Source of the DNA: Streptococcus sp. S784/96/1
GTDB lineage: Bacteria > Bacillota > Bacilli > Lactobacillales > Streptococcaceae
Length of the DNA stretch: 64,000 nucleotides
Direction: 5' to 3'
NCBI RefSeq assembly: GCF_902729355.1
Contig: NZ_CACVCC010000003.1
Location: 62,001 to 126,000 of the forward strand
Shown here: positions 1-8,075 of the stretch, one piece after another
Layout of the letters: the number at the start of each line of letters is the position of its first letter
Position numbering within the stretch: position 1 is the first letter of the stretch
Made by a program: the position numbers and the translations under genes
Notes under the pieces: model-generated
The model's database searches: none
Seen by the model: only the letters and a program-made list of their open reading frames with translations
Told to the model about the DNA's origin: nothing

Positions 1-990
1 GAAGAAAATTGAAAAAGGAAGTGGCATAAATTGATTAAAAATAACCAAGAAAGGCCAATGGAAAAGATAAATACCGTAGCTCGTATCAGATAGAAACGTT
101 AGCACTTTCGGTTCATCAACTTCTGAAGATTTTTCATGAAGAATACGAGTGCAACATATCATAACGCCACCTAAGATACTTGATAACAAAAAACCAAATA
201 AATAAGTGAATATATGATTGAAATCTAGAAAAAGACCCAGCAGAACTAAGCCCACAAAAGCTCCAACTCCTGCCAAGAAAACTTGCCTTGTTTGCCATTT
301 CGTAACTTGTTTACGAAACTTCTTAGTCGTATCTTTAATACCAGTTACAGTTGCTAAGAAACTTCCTACAAAAAAAGGAAAGGCGTGAGCAATGCTTGAG
401 AAATAAAGAGTGGAAAAATTATCCACAAGGAAAGCACCAATAAACATCGTCAGAAAACTAAGGGCAAAAAAGGTTCCTGAGGTCAGAAAAATAACGCCAC
501 GCAATTGAGTTGTTCGACTAACATGTTTAGAGGCCAACCAGATAATAATGCCCCACAGTAAATAGAAATGAACCTCAATCGCCAAACTCCACGTGTGAAG
601 AAACAGGTGGGGAATGAACTGATTTTCATAATTGGCACCAATAAAAAGTTCATAGAGATTTGTCGTAAATCCAAGTGTTGTCGCAATTTGTCGACCGATA
701 TCAGCAACAAAATCCCTTCTCACTAACAAAGTAAAGGGCATGACAACTAATACCATCAATACCAAAGGTGGGACAATGCGATAAAAGCGACGACGTAAAA
801 AAGATACATAATCAATCTTGTTCGTCGTGGTAAATTCATCCAGCAGTAGAGCAGTGATCAAATATCCCGAAAACGTAAAAAAGATATCCACGCCGACAAA
901 TCCACCTGGGAAAATCGTTTTAAAATAATGGTAAAGAAGAACCAAGAGAAGTCCTGTTACCCTGACAGCTGAAAACCATTTTATTCTCAT
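1..990 (-). CDS. Acyltransferase-3 (OatA-like) family membrane protein, partial
   Basis: Membrane O-acyltransferase of the acyltransferase-3 family, which acetylates cell-surface polymers such as peptidoglycan; the substrate here is unknown. The N-terminus is complete and reads MRIKWFSAVRVTGLLLVLLY, followed by the family signature GGFVGVDIFFTFSGYLIT. Many hydrophobic helices follow, including FFVGSFLATVTG and YGIYLFHWPFLVI. The gene runs off the left edge, so any C-terminal SGNH domain cannot be seen. Its ATG overlaps the stop of the upstream MORN gene as ATGA, so the two are translationally coupled in an operon with the tyrosine phosphatase. OatA is the best-known relative; assignment to the family is firm, the substrate is inference. 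Confidence 0.8.
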   Translation of the reverse strand, partial: MRIKWFSAVRVTGLLLVLLYHYFKTIFPGGFVGVDIFFTFSGYLITALLLDEFTTTNKIDYVSFLRRRFYRIVPPLVLMVLVVMPFTLLVRRDFVADIGRQIATTLGFTTNLYELFIGANYENQFIPHLFLHTWSLAIEVHFYLLWGIIIWLASKHVSRTTQLRGVIFLTSGTFFALSFLTMFIGAFLVDNFSTLYFSSIAHAFPFFVGSFLATVTGIKDTTKKFRKQVTKWQTRQVFLAGVGAFVGLVLLGLFLDFNHIFTYLFGFLLSSILGGVMICCTRILHEKSSEVDEPKVLTFLSDTSYGIYLFHWPFLVIFNQFMPLPFSIFF

Positions 991-1400
991 TTTTGATAAA
1001 TCCCCTGTTTAAATGTTCCTTTATACGTTTTTTTACTTTTAGTTTTTAAAACACCTTTACCATCAGCTAAACCATTTTTAAAAGTACCTTCATAAATCCA
1101 ACCTTGATGTGACGTAAATTTTCCTTGTCCCTCAAAAACACCATTATCAAAGCTACCGACATAGGTGTCCCCATTTTCATAGACTAATTTACCTTGTCCA
1201 TTCATTCGATAATTAACAATAGTTCCTGTGTAAGTTATTTTACCTTCCTTATAAGTTAAAACACCTTTACTCTTACTAGGCACAGTAAATACTGTTAATC
1301 CTAAGAGCACTATCGCCACTAGCGCAAGCTTTTCAATTAAACTCCGCGTAAATTCTATCTTTTTTAAACCTTGTATTAGTTTTTCCATTTTACTACCCAT
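987..1400 (-). CDS. MORN-repeat membrane-anchored protein
   Basis: A 137-residue protein with one N-terminal hydrophobic helix at about residues 22-40 (LALVAIVLLGLTVFTVP). After it come at least four MORN-like repeats with the pattern G-x-Y-x-G-x-x-x-x-G-x-G, for example YRMNGQGKLVYENGDTYVG and YEGTFKNGLADGKG. MORN repeats form a beta scaffold for protein or lipid contacts, so this is probably a membrane-anchored scaffold rather than an enzyme. It overlaps the phosphatase stop upstream (8 bp) and the acyltransferase start downstream (4 bp), forming a tight three-gene operon. An internal ATG at codon 5 is an equally good start. Function is unknown. Confidence 0.7.
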   Translation of the reverse strand: MGSKMEKLIQGLKKIEFTRSLIEKLALVAIVLLGLTVFTVPSKSKGVLTYKEGKITYTGTIVNYRMNGQGKLVYENGDTYVGSFDNGVFEGQGKFTSHQGWIYEGTFKNGLADGKGVLKTKSKKTYKGTFKQGIYQK

Positions 1401-1821
1401 TTATTCGGCTCAGCCATTGTTTGCATCCTTTTTTTACTAAGGCATAGGTTTCATCAAAATCACCCGTATACCAAGGATCTGGGACACCTCCCTCACAAAA
1501 AAGAACTATCTTATCGTCATACTGACCAGCGGACAAAGACTTCAAGTCTCGGACATTTTGCTCATCCATCCCAATTACCAAATCATACTGCTTAAAATCT
1601 GCCATTTTAAATTGCTGCGATGTCTTCGTTTTGTCAAAAGGCAGAGCATGTTTTTTCAAAATATTCTGTGTCCCTATATGAATCGGATTACCATGTTCCC
1701 AATTTGAAGTGGCTCTGCTGTCAATGACAAGGCCTGTCATTTTCGCCACATCTTTCATGACAAATTCTGCCATGGGACTTCGACAAATATTTCCTAAACA
1801 AACAAAACAAATTTTCTTCAT
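1393..1821 (-). CDS. Low-molecular-weight protein tyrosine phosphatase
   Basis: Cytoplasmic phosphatase that removes phosphate from tyrosine (and sometimes Ser/Thr) residues. The P-loop CLGNICRS at residues 8-15 matches C-x5-R-S, with the catalytic cysteine and phosphate-binding arginine both present. The general-acid motif DPWY is present near residue 115. Length (142 aa) is normal for the family. It is the first gene of the operon with the MORN protein and the acyltransferase. In streptococci such phosphatases affect cell wall and virulence traits, which fits the envelope-directed neighbours. That functional link is inference. Confidence 0.9.
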   Translation of the reverse strand: MKKICFVCLGNICRSPMAEFVMKDVAKMTGLVIDSRATSNWEHGNPIHIGTQNILKKHALPFDKTKTSQQFKMADFKQYDLVIGMDEQNVRDLKSLSAGQYDDKIVLFCEGGVPDPWYTGDFDETYALVKKGCKQWLSRING

Positions 1822-1897
1822 TGGCTACTCCTTGGCTATACTAAGTCTATTATATCAAATTTTTTGATAGCTATAGAAAAAAGAGCCTAAGCCCTTT

Positions 1898-3172
1898 TTA
1901 AATTTTGGCAAATATCGAATTAAAGTCAGTCATCAGCTCATCTAATGTCGTTGTGAGCTCTTCACGCGTTGTGTTATTTTTAAGCGTTACTTGACCGCTT
2001 TCTACTTCACTTTCTCCTAAAGTCACAATTGTTCTTGCTTTTAAAATATCTGCTGATTTAAACTGTGCTTTGAGCTTGCGATTGAGGTAATCACGTTCAG
2101 CCGAAAATCCTTGATTACGGATAGCTTGAACCAATTGCAGAGCTTTGCGATTAACTCCCTCTCCTAATACGGCAATGTAAACATCTAAGTTAGTTTCTAC
2201 TGGCAAGGCGATGCCCTGCTTTTCCAAAATTAAAAGTAAACGTTCAAGTCCAAGTCCAAAGCCAAAACCTGGTGTCTCAGGCCCACCAAAATAATCAACC
2301 AATCCATCATAACGACCGCCCGCACAGATGGTCAACTCAGACTTGTCTACTTTTGTGATAAATTCAAAAATCGTGTGGTTATAATAATCCAGACCGCGCA
2401 CCATATTGGTATCAATCACATATGGAATGTTTAAGTCTTCTAACATTTCACGAACAGCATCAAAATAAGTCTGACTTTCTTCATCAAGGTAATCAAGAAT
2501 TGATGGAGCGTTTGCTACGGCTATCTTATCCTCTTTTTCCTTACTATCCAACACCCGTAAAGGATTTTCATCCAGCCGACGCTGACTGTCTTTTGAAAGT
2601 GTCTCACGAAGTGGGGTCAGATAGTCAATCAAGGCCTGACGATAGTTTTTACGACTTTTTGGATTTCCCAAAGTATTGAGGTGCAACACAATATCCTTGA
2701 TTCCAAGCTCGTTAAACAGTTGGTAAGCCATCGCAATAGTTTCCACATCAGTCGCAGGATTTTTTGAACCAAAAGCTTCTACCCCAATTTGATGAAACTC
2801 ACGTAAACGACCTGCCTGTGGACGCTCATAGCGGAACATTGAGCCGATATAATACATCTTAACCGGTTTTTGCACTTCTGGCGCAAAGAGTTTATTTTCC
2901 ACATAAGAACGCACCACCGGAGCAGTTCCCTCTGGACGAAGAGTAATGTGACGCTCTCCCTTGTCGTAGAAGTCATACATTTCCTTGGTTACGATATCAG
3001 TCGTATCACCGACAGAACGAGAAATCACTTCATAGTGCTCAAACATCGGTGTACGGATTTCACCATAATTGTATTTTTTAAATGTTTCACGTGCAACATT
3101 TTCCACATACTGCCATTTAGCAGCTTCTACAGGCAAGATATCCTGCGTTCCTTTAGGTTTTTGAAGTTTCAT
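1898..3172 (-). CDS. hisS: Histidyl-tRNA synthetase
   Basis: Class II aminoacyl-tRNA synthetase that charges tRNA-His. Motif 2 region [23 protein letters not shown], the histidine-specific loop [12 protein letters not shown] and motif 3 [14 protein letters not shown] are all visible, followed by the C-terminal anticodon-binding domain. The reading frame stays open upstream to 3241, but the conserved start [14 protein letters not shown] at 3172 gives the usual 424-residue length. A structured leader precedes the gene on the same strand. It is separated from the phosphatase operon by 76 bp and transcribed in the same direction. Function is secure. Confidence 0.95.
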   Translation of the reverse strand: MKLQKPKGTQDILPVEAAKWQYVENVARETFKKYNYGEIRTPMFEHYEVISRSVGDTTDIVTKEMYDFYDKGERHITLRPEGTAPVVRSYVENKLFAPEVQKPVKMYYIGSMFRYERPQAGRLREFHQIGVEAFGSKNPATDVETIAMAYQLFNELGIKDIVLHLNTLGNPKSRKNYRQALIDYLTPLRETLSKDSQRRLDENPLRVLDSKEKEDKIAVANAPSILDYLDEESQTYFDAVREMLEDLNIPYVIDTNMVRGLDYYNHTIFEFITKVDKSELTICAGGRYDGLVDYFGGPETPGFGFGLGLERLLLILEKQGIALPVETNLDVYIAVLGEGVNRKALQLVQAIRNQGFSAERDYLNRKLKAQFKSADILKARTIVTLGESEVESGQVTLKNNTTREELTTTLDELMTDFNSIFAKI

Positions 3173-3179
3173 TTCTAAG

Positions 3180-3300
3180 ATACAAAAAGCGTCAAAAAAC
3201 GAGAAGAAAATAGGAGACCAACGCCGTGTCACCAGACACAAGGAGGTCTATCTTTTTCTCGACGTTTTTAGCTCGTGTTCAGTTTAGAACACAAACTCAC
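3180..3300 (-). promoter_or_regulatory. Structured leader upstream of hisS
   Basis: Two inverted repeats lie in the untranslated region: GTGTTC/GAACAC at 3275-3292, and CGAGAA (3256-3261) pairing with TTCTCG (3200-3205), the latter followed on the minus strand by a run of six T. This looks like a leader with an intrinsic terminator. The T-box consensus is not convincingly present, so I do not call a T-box. Confidence 0.3.
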
Positions 3301-3414
3301 TCTATTCCTTCCTCTATTAGTGTATATTTCCTTCTATTTTACCATGTTTTTAAGGATTTTTGGGAAATGTCAAAGCAAAATTTTATAGATCTTTATCAAA
3401 TCTTTCAATATCTG

Positions 3415-3443
3415 TTGATTTTATTGGAAGTTCATTATATAAT
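3415..3443 (+). promoter_or_regulatory. Sigma-A promoter of the histidine-triad lipoprotein gene
   Basis: A TTGATT -35 box at 3415-3420 and a perfect TATAAT -10 box at 3438-3443 are separated by 17 bp, and point toward the lipoprotein gene at 3518. Confidence 0.7.
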
Positions 3444-3474
3444 AAACCAGTTAATCACTTTATTAACCGGTTTA
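3443..3474 (+). promoter_or_regulatory. Two AdcR-like zinc operators
   Basis: TAAACCAGTTAA (3443-3454) and TTAACCGGTTTA (3463-3474) each fit the AdcR consensus TTAACNNGTTAA with small departures. Their starts are exactly 20 bp apart, about two helical turns, and they begin at the -10 box. This predicts zinc-dependent repression by AdcR, in keeping with the histidine-triad protein downstream. Confidence 0.65.
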
Positions 3475-3517
3475 TTTTTTTTGCCGGAATATTCCTTTTT
3501 AGTCAGGAGAAAATAAC

Positions 3518-6082
3518 ATGAAACATAAAAAATGGATGACTCTTGTAGGACTGACACTTATCAGTCATTTGACATTAGTAGCTTGCCAACAAGAACAAAC
3601 AACTAGCCATTATAAGCCTAACATTCAGCAAACTCAAAAAGACGAGAACATCTACGTTGTTGCTGAAATTACAGAAGGTGGCTACATTTCTATCCACGGA
3701 GATCACAATCATCTCGAAAAAGGTTTTATACCTTATCATGCTAAATTTTTAGCTGAGACCCTTGTTCCTAAAGATTATGCGTTTAAAGAAAAAGATTTAC
3801 AATATAAGGTTGCCAATGGCGCTATTGTCAAAGTTAATGGCAAATATTATTTTTACCCCAAAACAAAAAATCAAGGCATTGTAACACTGGACGAAGCTCG
3901 TCAATTAACGAAAAATAACAAAGAAGACCATCACCATGGACACAATCATGAGCACGACCACAAGAAAACTAATAAAAAAGAGGTTGCAGGCATTGACCGC
4001 CCAACCAGTGACGGATTCCTCTTTACCTCTGAGAGTCAAATCAAGACTAAAACAGAGCTAGGACTCATTGTCTCCCATGGTGACCATGAGCATTTCATCT
4101 TCTATAATGACTTGAAGGGGAGCAAGTGGGAATACCTTATCCCAAACAATGCTAATCTAACAGCACCAGTCACTTCCAACGCCGCACCAACAAATCACTC
4201 CCTTCACGACAATTATGTCTTTAACATTAACGACGTTGTTGCAGAAGATGCTAATGGCTATACCGTTCGTCATGGTGATCATTACCATTACATTCTTAAA
4301 AGTAGCCTGCCAACACAGCCTAGTCAACCAAGACAATATGTCCCAATGCCCCTCCCATCAAATCCTTCATCAAAAAATCATATTCCTGGTATAACACATC
4401 CAACAAGTGACGGATTCCTTTTTGATGGTTCTGGAGTTGTCGGACATAGTGAACTTGGTCTTTTAGTTCAGCATGGCGATCATACCCATATTCTACGTTA
4501 CGACGATTTATCAAAAACAAAATGGGCACACCTCATTCCAAACAAAACACCAAAACCTCAATCACAAACAACTCCTTCTGACAAACAAGAAGGTCCATCT
4601 GTTGATGACGTTGCTGCCAAACGTTCCCATCTTGCTCATTCATTAGGGCTTCCAGAAGAAACAATCACTCTATTCTATTCTGATAATGGTCCTGCTTTTC
4701 GTTACCCTCACGGTGACCACGATCACATTATTTATCTAACCGATATCGATCTTAATAAGCCAATCGAAGATCCTCATGCTCACGCTCATGATTCCGATAA
4801 AGTTGGTATGCAGACTCTCAAAGAGATGGGCTTTGACGAAGATATCATCCATGATATTCTTCATGCTAACGCTGATGAGCCATTTCCATCAAACGAAACC
4901 AACCCAGAAAAAATGAAAGAATGGTTGAAAACCGTTCGCTACCTCAACATCGGTGAGCGCCCAAATCCACTTAAACGGTTCGGTCTAAACTTAATGCCAA
5001 ATGTTGAAGTTTTAGGACTTGGCTTTACAACAATTGATGATATTAGTCCAGTCTTTCAATTTAAGCAACTAAAACAACTGTGGTTGACAAAAACCGGGAT
5101 TAAAAACTATGCTTTCTTAAAAAATATACCTCAACTAGAAGGTATTGATTTCTCACAAAACGGCATTTCTGATTTAACCTTTTTAAAAGATTATCCAAAC
5201 CTAAAAGTCGTATCAGCAGCTGGTAATGATATCACAGATATTAGTATCTTGGCCAACTTAAACAACTTAGAGTCCCTCAATCTTGATTTGAATAATATTG
5301 CTGATCTATCTGCCTTAAGCCACCTCCAGCATCTCAAAGCTGTCAGCTTAGATAGTAATCAGATTACTAACCTATCAGCATTATCAAATAAACCTTTATT
5401 AGAACGATTGTTCATCTCTCATAATAAAGGACTCAATTTAAAAACACTCAAAGCATCTGCTTTGAAAGAATTAACCGCTACAGATAATGACACCCACCAA
5501 CTTGATTTCTTGGACAACCTTCCAAGTTTAGAAACACTCAATCTAGACAACAACTCCTTAACATCTCTAGAAGGTCTAGAAGAAGCTAGAGCACTTAAAA
5601 ACCTCTCAGTATCAAATAACAACATTACTACCCTATCATTGTCTCACCCACAAGGAACTCTTAAAGAACTCACGATTAATAAAAACAAACTCAACGACTT
5701 AGAAGGAATCAATAACTTGACCGTACTTGACAGTATCTATGCTTCACAAAATAAAATCAAAACACTCGCATTAGCAGAAAAAAATAATACCTTAACTTAT
5801 ATCGACGTTAGCAATAACCATATTCCAGCAGAGGAATTACAATTACAAGATGATATTCCCAAAGCCATTCGTGAACATTTCCCAGCAGTCACAGGTGGAA
5901 AAATTGAAGAGAATAAACCTGAAGTTCCTAGTAAAACCCAATCAGTATCCGAAGAATCACCCACAAATACAGTTGAGAAAGATACGAAGAAGCCTGATCA
6001 AGTTGATCAAACAGAAAGCACTACGCAAGAAATTACAAAATATCAAGAGAATGCTACAGATGCAACAGTAGAAAGCCAATAA
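3518..6082 (+). CDS. Slr/Blr-like lipoprotein with histidine triads and leucine-rich repeats
   Basis: Surface lipoprotein of 854 residues. The signal peptide ends in the lipobox LVAC at about residue 23. Five HGDHxH motifs lie near residues 60, 187, 251, 318 and 397, plus a His-rich tract near residue 140 (HHHGHNHEHDH). These motifs bind zinc in streptococcal Pht proteins. From about residue 488 to 770 there are LRR units of about 22 residues (for example LESLNLDLNNIADLSAL), then a polar Pro/Glu/Thr tail. The domain order matches S. pyogenes Slr and S. agalactiae Blr. Twin AdcR-like operators predict induction on zinc limitation. Likely roles are zinc capture and host contact; the latter is from the family, not this sequence. 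Confidence 0.88.
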   Translation: MKHKKWMTLVGLTLISHLTLVACQQEQTTSHYKPNIQQTQKDENIYVVAEITEGGYISIHGDHNHLEKGFIPYHAKFLAETLVPKDYAFKEKDLQYKVANGAIVKVNGKYYFYPKTKNQGIVTLDEARQLTKNNKEDHHHGHNHEHDHKKTNKKEVAGIDRPTSDGFLFTSESQIKTKTELGLIVSHGDHEHFIFYNDLKGSKWEYLIPNNANLTAPVTSNAAPTNHSLHDNYVFNINDVVAEDANGYTVRHGDHYHYILKSSLPTQPSQPRQYVPMPLPSNPSSKNHIPGITHPTSDGFLFDGSGVVGHSELGLLVQHGDHTHILRYDDLSKTKWAHLIPNKTPKPQSQTTPSDKQEGPSVDDVAAKRSHLAHSLGLPEETITLFYSDNGPAFRYPHGDHDHIIYLTDIDLNKPIEDPHAHAHDSDKVGMQTLKEMGFDEDIIHDILHANADEPFPSNETNPEKMKEWLKTVRYLNIGERPNPLKRFGLNLMPNVEVLGLGFTTIDDISPVFQFKQLKQLWLTKTGIKNYAFLKNIPQLEGIDFSQNGISDLTFLKDYPNLKVVSAAGNDITDISILANLNNLESLNLDLNNIADLSALSHLQHLKAVSLDSNQITNLSALSNKPLLERLFISHNKGLNLKTLKASALKELTATDNDTHQLDFLDNLPSLETLNLDNNSLTSLEGLEEARALKNLSVSNNNITTLSLSHPQGTLKELTINKNKLNDLEGINNLTVLDSIYASQNKIKTLALAEKNNTLTYIDVSNNHIPAEELQLQDDIPKAIREHFPAVTGGKIEENKPEVPSKTQSVSEESPTNTVEKDTKKPDQVDQTESTTQEITKYQENATDATVESQ

Positions 6083-6199
6083 TGAGGTTGAAAAACTTCA
6101 ACCCCCAAAAGAAATATCTTTGTAAATGACTAAAAAACTAATTTTTTACAAAAAATTGGCAAAAAATCACAAATTTATCATGAAAAACTGTCAAGTAAC

Positions 6200-6228
6200 T
6201 TTACTTTACAAAAATCTTTTGATATACT
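6200..6228 (+). promoter_or_regulatory. Promoter of rpmF-rpmG
   Basis: TTTACT (6200-6205) and TATACT (6223-6228) are separated by 17 bp, 50 bp upstream of rpmF. The -10 box has a TG two bases upstream (extended -10). Confidence 0.6.
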
Positions 6229-6278
6229 GTTAAAGTTGGCGAAAGCTGAAACACATACTTGAAAGGAAAATAAAGAAA

Positions 6279-6461
6279 ATGGCAGTACCTGCACGTCACA
6301 CTTCAAAAGCGAAGAAAAACAAACGTCGTACACACTACAAATTGACTGCTCCATCAGTACAATTTGATGAAACAACTGGAGATTACTCACGTTCACACCG
6401 TGTATCACTTAAAGGATACTACAAAGGACGTAAAATCGCTAAAGCTAACGAAGCTAAATAA
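6279..6461 (+). CDS. rpmF: 50S ribosomal protein L32
   Basis: A 60-residue basic protein starting [20 protein letters not shown], the highly conserved L32 N-terminus. It is a component of the large ribosomal subunit. This version lacks the CxxC zinc-ribbon cysteines (C-minus form), common in lactic acid bacteria. It has a good ribosome binding site (GAAAGG) upstream and is followed after 15 bp by rpmG, so the two are cotranscribed. Confidence 0.95.
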
Positions 6462-6476
6462 TAGAAGGGAGATACC

Positions 6477-6626
6477 ATGCGCGTAAACATTACACTTGAA
6501 CACAAAGAATCTGGTGAACGCTTGTACCTTACTTCAAAAAACAAACGTAACACTCCAGACCGTCTTCAATTGAAAAAATACTCGCCAAAATTGCGTAAAC
6601 ACGTGATCTTTACTGAGGTTAAATAA
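6477..6626 (+). CDS. rpmG: 50S ribosomal protein L33
   Basis: A 49-residue L33 protein ([20 protein letters not shown] at the start, ending HVIFTEVK), also the cysteine-free form. It is preceded by a GGAG ribosome binding site. Its last 18 bases, including the stop codon, are the integration target of the island downstream: the same 18-mer recurs at 14491 and 22687. The gene stays intact because the element restores the 3' end. Codon use is that of a highly expressed core gene, unlike the AT-rich genes that follow. Confidence 0.95.
   Translation: MRVNITLEHKESGERLYLTSKNKRNTPDRLQLKKYSPKLRKHVIFTEVK
6609..6626 (+). repeat. att1: 3' end of rpmG, left end of IME 1
   Basis: TTTACTGAGGTTAAATAA, the last 18 bp of rpmG. 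Variants occur at 14491-14508 (two mismatches) and 22687-22704 (one mismatch). The three direct copies delimit two tandem elements. Confidence 0.85.
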
Positions 6627-6638
6627 TTGAATTCAGAA

Positions 6639-6672
6639 AAGCCCTTGAAATCAACGTTTCAAAGGCTTTTTT
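6639..6672 (+). terminator. Intrinsic terminator after rpmG
   Basis: Inverted repeat AAGCCCTTGAAA / TTTCAAAGGCTT with a six-base loop, followed by a T run. It lies just inside the left end of IME 1, so the element supplies the rpmG terminator. Confidence 0.75.
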
Positions 6673-6690
6673 CTTTTGATTTTATCAAAA

Positions 6691-6711
6691 TAACTGAATT
6701 TTAACTGATTA
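6691..6711 (+). repeat. IME 1 arm-type integrase repeat, left
   Basis: The 21-mer holds two copies of TAACTGA (at 6691 and 6702). It matches 14360-14380 at 19 of 21 positions, in the same orientation, at the other end of IME 1. Confidence 0.6.
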
Positions 6712-6713
6712 TA

Positions 6714-7997
6714 TCACCCTAAGAGTGCAAGAACAGATAAAATGGTAGCAATGATTGAGACTATGGTGGCAACGATAGAACTTATAGTATTTGTTTTTGT
6801 ATAATTTATCTCTGTGAGCATGTTCAAATAAGAATAATTTTCTTTAATTACATTTCTATAATATGACAAATCTTTATGAAATAATTTTTCTAGTTGAACT
6901 TCGTCATTTGATACAAATATAGTCCAAGAATTTTCAAAATCTTTTTTAAAATTAGAAATACCTGCTCTATTTTCTGATTCCGATAAGCTTTGTATTTTTT
7001 TCAAAAGGTTTAAAAAATTCCTATTAAACATTATACTCTTTCTTCCTGATATATATTTAGAAAAATCTCTTTCAAAAATATGAAGTTCTCGCTCTCCAAA
7101 CAACAAGTAATAGAGTTCGTTTCCATATTGTGATATAGACCCTAAAATACTGAATCTAGGAATAATATTACTTCCTGAGTATAGAACATAGTCACTATCA
7201 TGAAAACTATTTGAAATATAGTAATTACCCTTTTTATTATATAGACTATAGCTAATATCTCCAAAGTATATTTTATCTATATCAACTTTTTCCTTTCGAA
7301 AAGCAACTGTTAGATTAATTAATTTATTTGTCTTCCCTTTTTCACTGTATAAATATGTTGTTATGTAATGTTGACAAATTATTGAAGGAAATTCATCACT
7401 CATCTGTTTTATAGACAAATAATTAAGACTATCATGCTCATTATCAATGCTATACCAGTTAATATAATCTTTCTTGCTTAATTTTTTGATATTATCAGAA
7501 ATAAATACTTGAAGATTAGAGTCCGTCAATACTTGTTTGAAATGAAATCTATATTGAAAAATGGCATAATAATTATTTACCATTGACCAACTTATTTCAA
7601 TGCTACTGAAGAATCTATCTTCAAGAATCTCAATTTCAGCAAAAATTCCGACCCCATGCCTTAAATATTGTAAATGGACATAGTCATATTTTTTAAATAT
7701 AGTAGGTTTTTTATAATAATTTTTTACCTTAAATTTCGACTTCGGCAACGAATATAAACGCTTCGTTAATTTATTAACTCCTTCATTTGAAAGTGTATCT
7801 AAAATAAGAAACTCACCAATCGAGAATTCATCAAAATAATCTGTTCGTTTTACCCATTCCGGATGTTTTTCTTCAATATACTTTCTATGAAACTCTAATC
7901 CTTCCTGCTCTTGTCTTCGGCAATCAGATTGATATTCTTCTGTTTCTACTATTTTTAAATAATAATCAAAAAACTTCTTAGCTTCTCTATTTATCAT
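6714..7997 (-). CDS. Unknown 427-aa protein with C-terminal membrane segment (IME cargo)
   Basis: I do not recognise this protein. The N-terminal 60 residues are strongly charged. The middle is rich in Tyr, Phe, Asn and Lys with no enzyme motif I can name. The last about 25 residues are a hydrophobic stretch (SIVATIVSIIATILSVLALL), making this a soluble protein with a C-terminal membrane anchor. The start is supported by AGGTG eight bases upstream. It lies between the integrase and att1, where integrative elements carry cargo, and is more AT-rich than its neighbours. A soluble domain tethered by a C-terminal helix is a layout seen in some abortive-infection proteins, so phage defence is a reasonable but unproven guess. 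Confidence 0.75.
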   Translation of the reverse strand: MINREAKKFFDYYLKIVETEEYQSDCRRQEQEGLEFHRKYIEEKHPEWVKRTDYFDEFSIGEFLILDTLSNEGVNKLTKRLYSLPKSKFKVKNYYKKPTIFKKYDYVHLQYLRHGVGIFAEIEILEDRFFSSIEISWSMVNNYYAIFQYRFHFKQVLTDSNLQVFISDNIKKLSKKDYINWYSIDNEHDSLNYLSIKQMSDEFPSIICQHYITTYLYSEKGKTNKLINLTVAFRKEKVDIDKIYFGDISYSLYNKKGNYYISNSFHDSDYVLYSGSNIIPRFSILGSISQYGNELYYLLFGERELHIFERDFSKYISGRKSIMFNRNFLNLLKKIQSLSESENRAGISNFKKDFENSWTIFVSNDEVQLEKLFHKDLSYYRNVIKENYSYLNMLTEINYTKTNTISSIVATIVSIIATILSVLALLG

Positions 7998-8075
7998 GCT
8001 TACACCTAATTGATATTCTATATCACTATCATATCATTTTTTGAATGAAACTGAATCAATAACAGCAACTAGTTC

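Noticed and set aside
3173..3300. T-box riboswitch ahead of hisS
   Set aside because: A GGTGACACGGCG sequence is faintly like the T-box core, but the consensus and a full stem I are missing and the leader is too short.
4320..4529. Minus-strand ORF inside the histidine-triad gene
   Set aside because: A shadow of the repeated coding sequence, without ribosome site or recognisable product.
6086..6103. Terminator after the histidine-triad gene
   Set aside because: GGTTGAA / TTCAACC forms a short stem but no T run follows.
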